Part shown: piece after piece, positions 47,327 through 59,935 of the stretch
Position numbering within the stretch: the first letter of the stretch is position 1
Layout: the number at the start of each line of letters is the position of its first letter
NCBI GenBank assembly: GCA_029783825.1
Contig: JAREIK010002672.1
Location: forward strand, 1 to 64,000
Source of the DNA: Sapria himalayana
Lineage: Eukaryota > Streptophyta > Magnoliopsida > Malpighiales > Rafflesiaceae
DNA length: 64,000 nucleotides
Direction of reading: 5' to 3'
Program-made: the position numbers and the translations under genes
Notes under the pieces: model-generated
Database searches by the model: none
The model's input: only the letters and a program-made list of their open reading frames with translations
Told to the model about the DNA's origin: nothing

Positions 47327-50300
47327 GAATACGAATAATAAATAGAATAAGAAGAATAAAAAGAATAAGAAGAAAAATAATAATAAAATAAAAGAAGAAA
47401 AAGAAAACTAAGAAGAATAACAAAAATAAGAAAAATAACAAAAATAAGAAGAATAAAAAGGACATGATGAGTTAGAAGAATAATAAGAATTAGAAGATTA
47501 AGAAGAAATAGAAATAAGTATAAGAAGAAGACTTAAAAGAATAAGATGAATAAGAAGATTAAGAAGAATATCAAAAATAAGTAGAATAAGAAGAAAAAAA
47601 TAATAACAACAATAACAAAAATAAGTATGTTTAGAATAAGAAAATTAAGAAAAATAAGAAAAATACGAAGAATTAGAAGAATAACTAGAAAAAAAAAAGA
47701 ATAAGAAGAATAGGAAGAATAAGAAGAATAAGAAGAATAAGAAGGATAAAAAGGATAAGAAGAATAAGAAGAAGAAGAATATAATGAATATAAAGAAAAA
47801 GAAGAATAAGAACATAAGAAGAATAATAAGAATAACAAGAATAAAAAGAATAAGAAGAATTAAAAGAATTAGATTAATAAGAAGAATAAAAAGAATAAGA
47901 AGTAAAAGAACAATAAGAAGAAAAAGATGAATAAGAAGAATAAGAATAAAAAGAAGAATAAGAAGAATAAGAAGAATATGATGAATAAGAATAATAAGAA
48001 AAATAAAAAGAATAAGACGGGTAATAATAATAAGAACAATAAGAAGAATGAAAAGAATAGGATGAATTAAAAGATTAAAAAGATAAAGAAGAATAATAAG
48101 AATAAGAAGAATAATAAGAATAAGAAAAATAATAAGAATAAGAAAAATAAGAAGAAAAAATAATAATAAATATTAAAAAAATAATAAGATCATTAGAACA
48201 AAAAAAGAATAAGATGAATAAGAAGAATACGATGTATAAGAAAATAAGATGAATAAGAAGAATATGAAGAATAAAATAAGAAGTATAAGAAGAATATGAA
48301 TAATAAGAAGAATAAGAAAATTAAAAAGTATAAGATGAATTTGAATATAAAAAAGAATCAGAATAATAAGAAGAATAAGAAGATAAATACTAAATAAAAA
48401 TATATGAAAAAGAAGAAGAATAAGATGAATAAGAAGAATAATAAGAATAAGAAGAATAATAAAAAAAAAATAAAAAGAATAAGGAAAATAAGAAGAATAA
48501 GGAGAATAAGAAAAATAAGAATAATAAGAATAATAAGAAAAATAAGAATAATAAGAAAAATAAGAAGAATCAGAAGATTAGAAGAATAAGAAGAAAAGAA
48601 GAAGTAGAAAAAAAAGATGAGTAAGATGAATAAGTAGAATAAAAAGAATTATAAAAATAATAAAAATAATAAAAATAAGAAGAATATAATGAATAAAAAG
48701 AATAAGAATGAAAATAACAATACGAAGAATTAGAAGAATAAGAAGAATGAGAAGAATAAGAAGAAAAGAAAAAGTAGAAAAAAAAGATGAGTAAGATGAA
48801 TAAGTAGAATAAAAAGAATTATAAAAATAATAAAAATAATAAAAATAAGAATAATATAATGAATAAAAAGAATAAGAATGAAAATAACAATACGAAGAAT
48901 TAGAAGAATAAGAAGAATAAGAAGAATAAGTTCTATAAGATGAATAAGAAGAATAAGAAGAAAAAAGAAGAAAATGAATAATATAAAAATAAGAAGAAAA
49001 AGTAAAATAATAAAATAAAAAAAATATTAATATTATGAAGAATAAGAAGAATAAGAAGAATAAGAAGAATAAGAAGAATAAGAAGAATAGAAAAATAAAA
49101 AGTAAAAGAAGAATAAGTAGAATAAGAAGAATAAGAAGAATATGAAGGATAACAAGAATAAGTAGAATAAGATGAATTATAAAAATAACTAGAATAATAA
49201 GAATAAAAGAATATGATGAAAAAGAAAAATAAGAAGAATAAGAATAATAATAATGATAAAAATGATAAGTAAAATCTGAATAATACAAAGAATAAGAAAA
49301 ATTAGAAGAATAAAAAAATAAAATGAATAATAAGAATAAAAAAATAAAATGAATAATAAGAATAAAAAGAATAAGAAGAATAATAAAAATAAAAATAATA
49401 AGAAGAATAAGATGAATAGAAAGAATAATAAAAATGTTAAGAATAATAAAAATATGAAGAATAAGAACATAAGAAGAATAATAAGAATAACAAGAATAAG
49501 AAAAATAAAAATATATGAATGATTTAAATAATTAAAAGAATATGAATAAAAAGAAGATTAAGAAGAACTAGAAGAATTAGAAAAATAAAAAAGAAAGGAA
49601 TAAAAGAATGTATTATAAGAATTAGATGAATTAGAAGAAAAAAAATTAGAAGAATTAGAAAAATAAAAAAAATATGAAGAAAAAAAAGAATAAGAAGTAG
49701 AATAATAAGAAGTATAGAAAGAATAAAAAAAAATAAGAAGAATAAGGAGAATAAGAAGAATTAGAAGAATTAGAAGAATAAGAAGAATAAGAAGGATAAG
49801 AAAAAAAAAGAATGATAGGAATAATGAGAAGAATAGTAAAAATATGATTAATTAGAAGAAAAAAAAGATTAACAATAAAAAATAAATAAGAAAAAAAATA
49901 AGAATAAAAAAAAGAATAATAAGAAAATAAGAGAAATAAAAATAATAATAATAACATGAAGAGTAAGAAGAATAATAAGAATTAAAAGATTACACAGAAT
50001 AAGAAGTATAAGAAAAATAAGAAGAATAACCAGAATAAGAAGAATAAGGATACTAATATGAATAAGAATATTAATAATAAAAAGAAGAATATGAATAATA
50101 ATTAGAATATGAAGATTAAGAATAATTACAAAAAAAACAAAAATAAGTAGAATTAGATGAATAAGAATAATAAGAAAAATACGAAGAATAACAAGAATAA
50201 GTAGAATAGAAAGAATAAGAATAATAAAAAAAATTTGTAGATTAAGAAGAATAATTATAAGAATAAGAAGAATAATTATAAGAATAAGAAGAATAAGAAG

Positions 50301-50517
50301 AATAAAAAGAATAACAATAATAATATAAATAACAAAAATAACAAGTATAATAAGAATAAGAAGAATAAGAAGTATAATAAAAAGAATATGAAGAATAAGA
50401 ATAATAAGAAGAAGAATAAGAAGAATAAGAACAATAAATTAAAAGGAAAAATAAGAAGTATTGGAAGAATTAGAAGAATAAGAAGAATAAAAAGGTATAG
50501 AATAATATTAAAATTAA
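47327..50517 (+). repeat. 3.2 kb AAGAAT-type array between L11 and L12
   Basis: Degenerate hexamer array with a 170-bp tandem duplication: the segment from about 48590 (containing AAAAAAGATGAGTAAGATG) repeats almost base for base 170 bases later. It reaches to about 20 bases before the leader of L12. Confidence 0.94.
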
Positions 50518-50620
50518 GAAAACTAAAATCCAGTAGCTTAAAGAACTAGAAAGAGAAAGTTGGATTTTTAGAAAGAGAAATCTTCAATTTGTGGAAAATA
50601 GTCATGGGTTTGAGCTGAAA

Positions 50621-51924
50621 ATGAAGGAAATTGATTATCTTGCACATAAAAAATTATTTTCCAACACATATCATTTATCTACCCAGCCAAAGACACAAGC
50701 CTCGGATAAAAATGGTGAACCCGTGATTTTCTTCTCCCCCGAAGAAATCGCAAACCTCTCGGTTGATCACAAACTCATGCTTATTTGAAAAATCTTACAT
50801 GGGAATCCTCACATAAATCAAAAACATGAATTCTTTTCCTTGCTAAAGATCAAGGGATATCTCAATGTGGGTGCTATCGAAAATAAGCATATACTGTTGC
50901 AATTTTTTACTGAGGAAGACCACATTCGCGTGTTGTTGAAAGTGAACTGGAATATATATGGGCTCTTATTAGAACATTCAAATGGATGGCACAATTTAAT
51001 GCAAAGTAAGAAAACCCACTCTCCCCGATAATGTTTCTTCTACCTCAACTGCCTTTTCATTTCTTCATTAAACTGTCTCTCTTCTCTATCTCTAAAATTA
51101 TAGGAAATCCTCTTTTAATGGATGGAGTCATTGTCACTTTTACAAGACCAAATGTGGCAAGAGTTTGCATTGAAATTAATTTACATGCTCCTTTCCCGCA
51201 AATGATATGGATTGGGCAGAATAAAGATATAGGCTAGTGACAGCCTATCATTTCTGAATAGCTCCCTAGCTATTGTTGGTAGTTAAAAAAAAGGGGCCAT
51301 TTAGCAGAGGAATGTATAGCTAAGTCTTGGGATAAACTGAACACTGAGAACCTAGGCAGGAAAAAAGAGAAGTGGGTGTACATACCCATAAATAAACAAG
51401 TGCAACTCAATGTGGAAGGTAAAGGTAATCAATCTGAAACTTTGAATAAGTCTGATACATTAATAGAATCTCCTACCTTATCAATATAAATTACTAACAA
51501 CAACTCTGTGCAATATGAAATAGAAAAAATCAAAACAAAGACATAGTTATTAGAACTAGAAAAACTAGAAAATAGTTATTTTTAGAAGATATAGAGGGGT
51601 GGTTCTTTGGTCCTGAAGTTGGTTATGAAGCAGAAACTAAAAGCTGCAATAACATAACCCCTTACAGAATCAAATTACTTCTCCCAATCTAAAGTTGCCA
51701 TAGACATAGAAAAGAGAATGGCATAAATAATTAACAGGGAATGAGCCTTAGATGAATTGAAAATTATAAGCCTATAATTTTCTATTATTGAGAAGGAGGG
51801 TGGATCTGATTTAATGCAGAGCCCTAATCTCAATAAAAATACAAGAAATACAAAAAAAATACCTAAATCATATGAGATAAAGTGCAAAACAAGAGCTCAA
51901 CTAAAATATGCAATTAATGTTTAA
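50621..51924 (+). pseudogene. ORF1 of L12; broken
   Basis: MKEIDYLAHKKLF aligns with the ORF1 starts of L5 and L13. The recognisable order is ASDKNGEPVIFFSPEEIANL, AIENKHILLQFFTEED, MFLLPQLPFHFFIKLSLF (with a frame change near 51030), and NVARVCIEINLHAPFPQMIWIGQ. The zinc knuckle near 51270 is barely readable. It ends at a TAA (51922-51924) overlapping the ORF2 ATG at 51917 by 8 nt, as in L5 and L13. Stops at about 50786 and 51029 and frameshifts inactivate it. Confidence 0.8.
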
Positions 51925-52870
51925 ATATTTATCCTGGAATATTCGGGGAATGACCAACTTCCCACCCTTAAACAGACTAAAAAAATGATAATAATATACA
52001 ATATTTCACTATTAATGTTAGCTGAACCTATGGTAGATAATAAGTAATTAGATGATTTTAAGAACAACTTAGGTTTTGCAAATGCTTGCTCTAATAAATC
52101 TAGTAAAATATGGGTGATGTGGAAAGACTATATGAATATCACAATGATTGAGGAATTTAAACATATTATAAATCTCAGCCTAAAAAAAAGAAATCAGGTA
52201 ATAATTTCAGTAATTTATACTAGCAATTTCAAAAAAAGGAAAGAACTTTGGAAAATCATGGAGGATACAACATTAAAAACACGTCCCGGATAATAGGAGG
52301 AGACTTTAATACTGTTAGAAACACATTGGAAAAAAAGTGGTAGACCAATATATTTACAAGCTAGTGATCACTTCAATCAAACAATCACTAGATGTAATTT
52401 ATTGGAGGCAAGCTTTTTAGGTTCAAACTTCACTAAAATTAATAATCATAAAAAGAAAAAAGCTATCTGATCTAGGCCAGATAGAGTCCTTTTTAATTAT
52501 AAGTGGCTAGATTCTTTTGAGAATATAGGGGTTAGGCATCTGAACAGAACCTGTTCAGATCATAACCCTCTTCTCATATCCCACCAAAACCCTAAAAAGA
52601 AAAACACTACATTGAATTTTCAGAATATGTGGTGTCTACATGATGGCTTCCAAGATTCGGTTAAAGAGTCATGGGAGCTTCCAGCTAAGGGTAATCTAAA
52701 TCAAATCCTCACTATTAACCTAGATATACTAAAATCACATTTAATTAATTGGAATAAAAATAAGTTTAGAAACTTCAACAAAACCATTATAGAAATAGAA
52801 TAGAAAATTGAAAGTCTCAATTTGAATTTGAGAGAAATAATGCAACAAGCAATTTATGTGAGCTTAACAA

Positions 52871-52886
52871 GGCACAAGGTGAACTT
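52871..52886. repeat. Left copy of the target-site duplication of the short insertion in L12
   Basis: GGCACAAGGTGAACTT at 52871-52886 is repeated at 53204-53219. The last two T bases could also belong to the T-run of the insert, so the duplication is 14-16 bp, a length typical of target-primed reverse transcription. Confidence 0.93.
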
Positions 52887-53203
52887 TTTTTTTAAAGGTT
52901 GTTTTTATTATTATGCCCTCTCTTTTGGCGGAGGAATACCATTTGTACAAACTAATACTACCCTTTTTTCTTTTACACCCTTTCTCAAAAATGAAAATAA
53001 AGCTTAGCTCTATGAATTTATGCTTTTAACTTTCTTCATTTAAATATGCATTATGAAGAATGTTTGCTAGTTTTGATGAACTTTTTTGGACTATTTTGTT
53101 CAAGTTATGTTTGTAATCTTTTCCTGCCTTTCATAACTTTATTTGGCTCTTTAAATTTGATAACTTTACTTTTTCAACATCACCTTTTGCTGCTCCATCT
53201 ACC
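52887..53203 (-). mobile_element. Short antisense LINE-end insertion with short A-tail
   Basis: On the minus strand: about 220 bases of unique sequence, then the conserved family 3' block (52980-52887: GGGTGTAAAAG to CCTCCGCCAAAAGAGAGGGC), ending in a run of 7-9 A. No AAGAAT array is attached. It could be a severely 5'-truncated LINE or a SINE sharing the LINE 3' end; I saw no convincing pol III A and B boxes, which favours truncation. It lies antisense to its host L12. Confidence 0.88.
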
Positions 53204-53219
53204 GGCACAAGGTGAACTT
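53204..53219. repeat. Right copy of the target-site duplication of the short insertion in L12
   Basis: Identical to 52871-52886. Behind it, ORF2 of L12 resumes in register with the sequence expected from L5. Confidence 0.93.
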
Positions 53220-55973
53220 AAACTAAAATTAAACATTGAAAAAATATTCTGGAAACTTAAAGTAAAAATAAAATGGTAAAAGTGGATGACCAAAACACAA
53301 TTTTTTTAGATGACCTCGAAAATAAAGATCCAAAAAACATAAAATAAATTGTTTAATTAATAACAAAGGAATATTGGTAGAAAATAAATCAGATATTAAA
53401 AATATTTTATAAGACAAATATAAATCATTATTATGCTATAATAATAGGCTTCAAGGACATAAATTTATACAAACATAAACAATATAAGTAATGATGAAGA
53501 CAATAGTAAACTAATGGAATTCTCAGAAGAGGAAGAAATCAAAAATGTTATATTTAGCATGAATAAAGATAGCACAGCTGGTCCAGACGGCTAGAATTTT
53601 AAATTATATCAAGCTTGCTAAGATATGATAAAACAAGTAATTATTAATGTGATTCATTGGTTCTTCTATGGTGTAGAAATAAATAAAAAGTAGGTGCTAA
53701 CTTACATAGTCCTTATTCCTAAAAAGAAAAATCCGCAAGGGGGAGAAGACTACCGGCCCATTAGCCTATGTAATTCTATATATATAATTTTGACAAAACT
53801 ACTGCAAAACTGTCTAGGATGTATTCTTCCTAGAATTATTTCAAATGAACAATCAGGATTAATGAAAAATAGATTAATCATAGAGAATATATGTCTGGCT
53901 AAAGAACTTTTGAAAGATTATCCTCCAAATCTTGAGGACATAAGTAATCTTCAAATTAGACCTATCAAAATAATTTAATAGAGTAGACTGGCAGGTTCTA
54001 TGTTTTTCCATGAGAAAAATAGGCTTAGCAGAAGCATGGATAGATTTAATATTTAGATGTATTTCGAGTACTTGGTTCAGCATCATTATAAAAGGGGAGA
54101 AGGGAAAAGAGTGTAAACCCACCTGAGGGTTAAGACAAGGAGATCCCCTATCACCTTCTCTTTTTAACATATACTTGGAATTATTTAAAGTTAGCTTGAA
54201 AACTAAAATAAATAGATAGAAAATATACACTTTTAGGAAATATAGAGATGCCCCTTAGATCAGTTGTCTAGCTTATATAGATGACATTATTTTGTTCACC
54301 AATGGTAATAATAGATCCATAAAGAACCTAATGAAAATTTTTCTCTTTATTTATTGTGCTCAATAGAAACAAATGCAAATTTAAAATATCAAAAAAAGCT
54401 TCTATCAGCCTAATACATAGGATAGAAGAAAATACAGGCTTCTCTTACATAAAAGGAGCTCTTTTATATCTTGGGTGCTCTTTATATGTAGGCAGATTTA
54501 AATTAGAGCACTTAGATTTCTTGATTGTCGAGTTGAGGAACAAGATTGTGGGCTGGAAAACTGAATCGTTGAATATGAGCAGAAGAATTAAATTCATAAC
54601 ACATGTGCTGCAAAGTACATTAATGCACAAACTAATGGTGATGAAACTGCCTAAATTCTTCAGAAAAAAAATAGAAGGAGAACTAGCTAATTTTTTTGGG
54701 GAAATAACAATGGTAGAATGAATTTACATTGGATTAAATGGAAAGATGTTTGCTTTCCAAAAGAAGAAGTGGGGTTAGGTTTTATTAGGTTAGAAAAGAG
54801 AGCTGAAGCATGTGCATGCAAGAGATGGTGGAGGATAAACGAGAATAGTAATCTTTGGGCATCAAATATGAGAGAAAAATATCGAATTAACAATGACACT
54901 AACAATATAAAAAACATTAGTAATGGATCTCAAATTTGGAAACAAACTTTAAGGAAAAAATAAATGGTGGATAACCACTATGTGCTTACTAATTATGGCT
55001 GGAAATGAAAGCTAAACGAAGAAGGTTCATTTCTCTTAAAATCAGCCAAGAATATAAAATATAATTAGGAATATAAGACCTGCACAATATTTATATGATT
55101 GGTGCTGGAACAATAATAATTCACTTAAAATTCATTTATTTTTATGAAAATATATGTATAATATTTTCCCATTAGATATCTGCATTCAAAAAAGGTATAA
55201 ATTGAGCGTCTAGATGTGATTGTTATAAAATAAAAATAGAAATCCTGGATCACCTATTCTCACAAGAAAAAATATCTTCAAAGATATGAGAAATGTTTGA
55301 AAAAGAAATGACTGGAAAGTATAAAAATCAATCTCTCAAAAAAGGCTTAGGAAATGGATGAGGGGGGCCCGATCTTAATTCGGTTCATATATGGCTTAAT
55401 AATACCATTCCACCGTTGGTGATATAAAATATTTGGAAAGCCAGAAATAATAGTAGAAATAGGAGTATACATTGGAATAAACCCCCCAGGGGGATTTTTG
55501 GCACTTAGCACATATGATAATTTTAAAAGAGAAATAGGTGTAGCAAGAGGTGGGGGAATTCTGAGGGACTCTGATGGTAAGATGATTTGGGCATTCACTA
55601 GGAAGTTGGAAGCTAACTATGCAGTCTAAAATATGGGTACTTTTTGTCTTGATTAAAGATATGCAAAGACAATAAAATAAAGTACATTCAAATACAAACT
55701 CATTCAAGTATGTTAGTAGATATTAACAAAGGTCAAAGATTTCTTTGATAATACATAAATGACACAGAAGATATCATACAACTGGTTCGCAAGCTTAACT
55801 ACAATATTATGCACATATTTAGAGAAGTAAATCAAGTAGCTGATAAACTAGCTAAAGAAAAAGAAAAATTAGGAAATCAGGTATTTGATGCTAAAAACAT
55901 TTCCACTAAATATAGATGTTTACTCAAACTTGATGAAATAAGATATCCTATATTCAATAGAGTTAACACTTAA

Positions 55974-57201
55974 TACTAATAATCCTTCATAAAGTATATA
56001 AGTAAAAAGTTTTAGTATATTAATTAACCTTAAGTTCTTATGTGGGAGAACACTGTAGACATGGTAGGTTAAATTTAAATAATAGAGGATTACATTATAG
56101 GATTCTATGCTACATTATGGTAGGATTCCTAAAATTTTCTGTAGGTGTTATGTGTTTAGTATCCTAGTCCTATGGGATGCGTAAATAGATTCTGTTTGAG
56201 ATCTTACAAAGAATTTATTTTTAGTTTTTTTATGTTAATTTATGGATGAGTGGTAGTGAGGATGATGCAGTTGGTGGGAGTGAGACATGCTATTGTTAGA
56301 AGGCAATAGCAAATTGTTTAGTTTTTTTCTTAAAAGAGCAAGTGCAATAGTTAATGGAATGAAAATTATGTCACATAGACCAAAGTAGTGAAGAAGATTT
56401 TTGCGACTATTTTATTATTTTGTGTAACAAAGATGCTAATAACTGCTAAATAATGCTTCTATAGGCAGTCTAAAACTGTAGGGGAGAGAATGGAGATGTA
56501 GTCAAATGTTTTGTGGTGATCTGTGAAATGTACATGATAATAGCAGGTGGTATGAGTATAGCATCTTGGTTCTGTTAATAAGTATAAGGAAAATTATATT
56601 AGGTGTTGATGAATGTTGCCACTAAATCAACAAGGGAGAGAAGTTAAAAGTGCAAAGAAGCTTGTCCAATATCAGCCATTCTGCAATGATTGATAAAAAT
56701 ACATAAACAGAAGCAAGACTGGTGCAGCTTGTTCTATTTTTCTGTTATTATTAGTCTGTGTGTCTGTAACAGAGAATAAGAAGGAGCCCTAGAGGCAATT
56801 GAAAGAATGGCAGAAAATAGAGGAATCACAAAAAAAAATAACGAGCGGTATTTAAAGAGAGACTGAAACAACATAAGGGTGAAATTTAAAGGCAGATAGA
56901 GGTGAAAATGGAAAGAATAGGCAAAAGCTGCACAAAAGCATAGAAGAAATTAAACATACATATCAAGACAGCAACAAAAATGATACTAAAGGTAGCACAA
57001 GAAGGCAAGAGGCTCATACATAAAGCTCAAGGAAATTTCAAGCATAAACATTAAAGAAAAGGCATGCAAAAAATCTAAGCAAACATTATTATTAAATTCT
57101 ATAGAAACTAAAACTAGGACATTCTTATTAAATAAGAATTTAGGCATCTTAGATTAACAAGGATTTTATTATTGTTAGTTTTATTTATTTAATTTTGCTA
57201 A
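55974..57201 (+). other. 3' UTR of L12
   Basis: About 1.2 kb, non-coding, moderately A/T-rich. No further insertion or gene recognised. Confidence 0.7.
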
Positions 57202-57301
57202 GGGTGTAAAAAGGAAAATGGTAGTATTAGCTTGTAACAATGGTGTTCCTCCGCCAAAAGAGAGAGCTATTATAATTAATAAAACAAACTTTATAAAAAA
57301 A

Positions 57302-59812
57302 GAAAAAATTAAGAAAAAATAATAAAAAGAATAAGAAGAATAAAAAGAATGAGAAGGATGAGAAGAATAAAAAATAATAAGAAGAATAAAAAGAATAAGA
57401 ATAATACAAAGAATAAGAAGAATAAGAAATATAAGAAAAATAAGAAGAATAAAAAAAATATAATGAATAAGAAGAATAAGAAGAATAAGAGGAATAATAA
57501 GAATAATTAGAATAAAAAGAAAAATAAGAATAAAAAAATGAAGAAGAAGAAGAAGAATAAGAGGAATAAGAAGAATAAATAGAATAAAAAGAAAAATAAG
57601 AATAAAAAAAGAAGAATAAGAAAAATAAAAAGAATAATAAAAACATGAAGAGTAAGAAGAAGAATAATAATTAGAAGATTATGAAGAATAAGAAGAAAAA
57701 TAAGAATAATAAGAAGAAGATACCAAATAAGAATAATAAGAATAAGAAGATTAAGAAAAAGATGAATAATAAGCAGAATAAGATAAATAAGAAGAATAAG
57801 AATAATAACAACAATAACAATAATAACTAGGTTTAGAAGAATAAGAAAAATAATTAGAATAAAAAAATTAGAAGAATAACTAGAATAAAAGAATAAGAAG
57901 AATAGGAAGAATATAAAGAATAAATAGAATAAGTAGAAAAACAAGAATAATAAGAATAAGAATAAGAAGAAAAAAAAGGAAGAAAAAGAGGAAAAAGAAG
58001 AAAAAAATAATAATAAGAATAAGAATAAAAAGAATAAAAGACAAGAATAATAAGAATAAGAATAATAAGAAAAAAAATAATATTAACAAAAAAGAAGAAG
58101 AAAAAGAAGAAAAAGAAGAAAAAAAAGAAAAAAAAGAAAAAAAAGAAAAAAAAGAAAAAGAAGAATACGAAGAATAAGAATGATAAGAAGGATACGATGA
58201 ATAAGAAGGATAAGAAAAATATGAAGAATAGAAAAAAAAGCAGAATAAGAAGAATAAGAAAAATAAATAGAATAAAAAGAAAAATAAGAATAAAAAAAAG
58301 ATGAATAATAAAAATAAGAAAAATAAGAAATATAAGAAGAATAATAAGAACATGAAGAGTAACAAGAATAATATAAAATAGAAAATTAAGAAGAATAAGA
58401 AAAAAAATAAGAATAAGAAAAAGAAGACTAATGAGAATAATAAGAATAAGAAGATAAAAAAATATGAATAAAAAGTAGAATAAGAAGAATAAGAAGAATA
58501 AGAATAATAACAACAATGACAAAAATAAGTAGGTTAAGAAGAATAAGAAATATAAGAAGAATAAAAAAATTAGAAGAATAACTAGAATAAGAAGAATATG
58601 AAGAATATGAAGAATAAAAAGAATAAATAGAATAAGTAGAAAAACTAGAATAACAAGAATAAGAATTAGAAAAAAAGAAAATAAAGAAGAAAAATAGGAA
58701 AAAGAAGAAAAAAAAAGAATAATAAGATTAAGAAGAATAAGAAAAAAAAGAATAAAAGACAAGAATAACAAGAATAAGAATAATAAGAAGAAAAATAATA
58801 TTAATAATATGAAAAAAAAAATAAGAAGAAACAGAAGAAAAAGAAGAAAAAGAAGAAAAAGAAGAAAAAGAAGAATACAAAGAATAAGAAAGATAAGAAG
58901 GATACGAAGAATAAGAAGGATGAAAAAAATGTGAAGAATAGAAAAAAATAAAAAGAAAAAGAAGAAAAAGAAGAATAAATAGAATAAAAAGAAAAATAAG
59001 AACAAAAATTTTTAAGAATAAGAAAAATAAGAAATATAAGAAGAATAATAAGAACATGAAGAGTAACAAGAATAATAAAAAATAGAAAATTAAGAAGAAT
59101 AAGAAAAAAAATAAGAATAAGAAAAAGAAGACTAATGAGAATAATAAGAATAATAAGATTAAGAAAATAATGAATAATAAGTAGAATAAGAAGAAAAAGA
59201 AGAATAAGAATAATAACAACAATGACAAAAATAAGTAGGTTTAGAAGAATAAGAACTATAAGAAGAATAAAAAAATTAAAAGAATACCTAGAATAAGAAG
59301 AATAGGAAGAATAAAAAAATAAATAGAATAAGTTGAAAATAAGAATAACAAGAATAAGAATAAGAAAAAAAGAAAATAAAGAAGAAAAATAGGAAAAAGA
59401 AGAAAAAGAAGAATAATAAGATTAAGAAGAATAAAAATAAAAAGAATAAAAGACAAGAATAATAACTATAAGAATAATAAGAAGAAAGATAATATTAACA
59501 ATATGAGAAAGAATAAGAAGAATGAGAAGAATAAGAAGAATAATAAGAAATAAAAGAATAAGAAGAATAATAAGAATAAGAAGATTAAGAAGAATAAGAG
59601 GATAAAGAAGAATAAGAAGAATAAGAGGATAAAGAAGAATAAGAAGAATAAGAAAAATTAGACGAATAAAAATAATAAGAAGAATAAAAAGAATAAAAAG
59701 AATAAAAAGACACAGAAGAATAAGAAGAATAATAAGAATAAGAAGAATAAGAATGAAAAAATAAATAAAAAGAATAAGAAGAAAAAGAAAAATAAAAAGA
59801 ATAAGAAGAATA
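57302..59812 (+). repeat. 2.5 kb AAGAAT-type array with a higher-order repeat of about 700 bp
   Basis: Apart from the hexamer, a long unit recurs three times. Rare marker words such as CAACAATGACAAAAATAAG lie at 57809 (variant), 58511 and 59217, spaced 702 and 706 bases, and a marker around AACATGAAGAGTAA lies at about 57640, 58345 and 59052. The last two copies are more alike than either is to the first. This is satellite-like organisation within an array flanked by LINEs. Confidence 0.9.
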
Positions 59813-59847
59813 AATGTTCTTTGAAATTTGCGGTTTTTTCAAAAAAC

Positions 59848-59870
59848 GCTCTCAACCTCTAGAGAGAGAA
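59848..59870 (+). promoter_or_regulatory. 5' leader hairpin motif of L13
   Basis: CTCTC (59849-59853), the loop AACCTCTA and GAGAG (59862-59866), then AGAA, about 65 nt before the ORF1 ATG. Stem and loop size agree with L2, L3 and L5. Confidence 0.57.
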
Positions 59871-59935
59871 AACCCCACTTTCTAAAGAGAGAAAATCACC
59901 ATTTGAGCTCAAATCAAGCTCCTTTCAAGTGCAAA

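Larger units (their letters stand above)
51917..55973 (+). pseudogene. ORF2 of L12; broken and interrupted
   Basis: Endonuclease opening MFKYLSWNIRG, then AEPM and the DHNPLL equivalent (about 52560). The linker is cut at 52886 by the insertion and resumes at 53220 with KLKLNIEKIFWKLKVKIKW. RT pieces: YRPISLCNSIY (53749), SNEQSGLMKNRLIIENICLA, LRQGDPLSPSLFNIYLE (54130) and YIDD (54274-54285) in place of YADD. Thumb region to about 54720; RNase H remnants to the ending YPIFNRVNT at 55971-55973. Many frameshifts and stops. Without the insertion, the order matches L5 throughout. Confidence 0.83.
50518..57301 (+). mobile_element. LINE copy L12, full length, split by a short insertion
   Basis: A degenerate leader (the CTCTC arm of the hairpin is lost; GAAAGAGAAAG remains at 50548-50558), ORF1 from 50621, ORF2 from 51917 to 55973, a 3' UTR of about 1.2 kb, the 3' block (57202-57301) and an A-run at 57295-57301. 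It contains the 317-bp antisense insertion at 52887-53203. It is more decayed than L5 and L13, with many frameshifts, so probably older. AAGAAT arrays lie on both sides. Confidence 0.87.

Noticed and set aside
48404..48930. CRISPR-like repeat-spacer organisation in the arrays.
   Set aside because: Units are 3 or 6 bases with continuous drift; there are no constant direct repeats with unique spacers and no cas genes, and the DNA is plant-like.
52887..53203. SINE with pol III promoter as explanation of the short insertion in L12.
   Set aside because: No convincing A and B boxes at the 5' end; a 5'-truncated LINE copy explains it with fewer assumptions.
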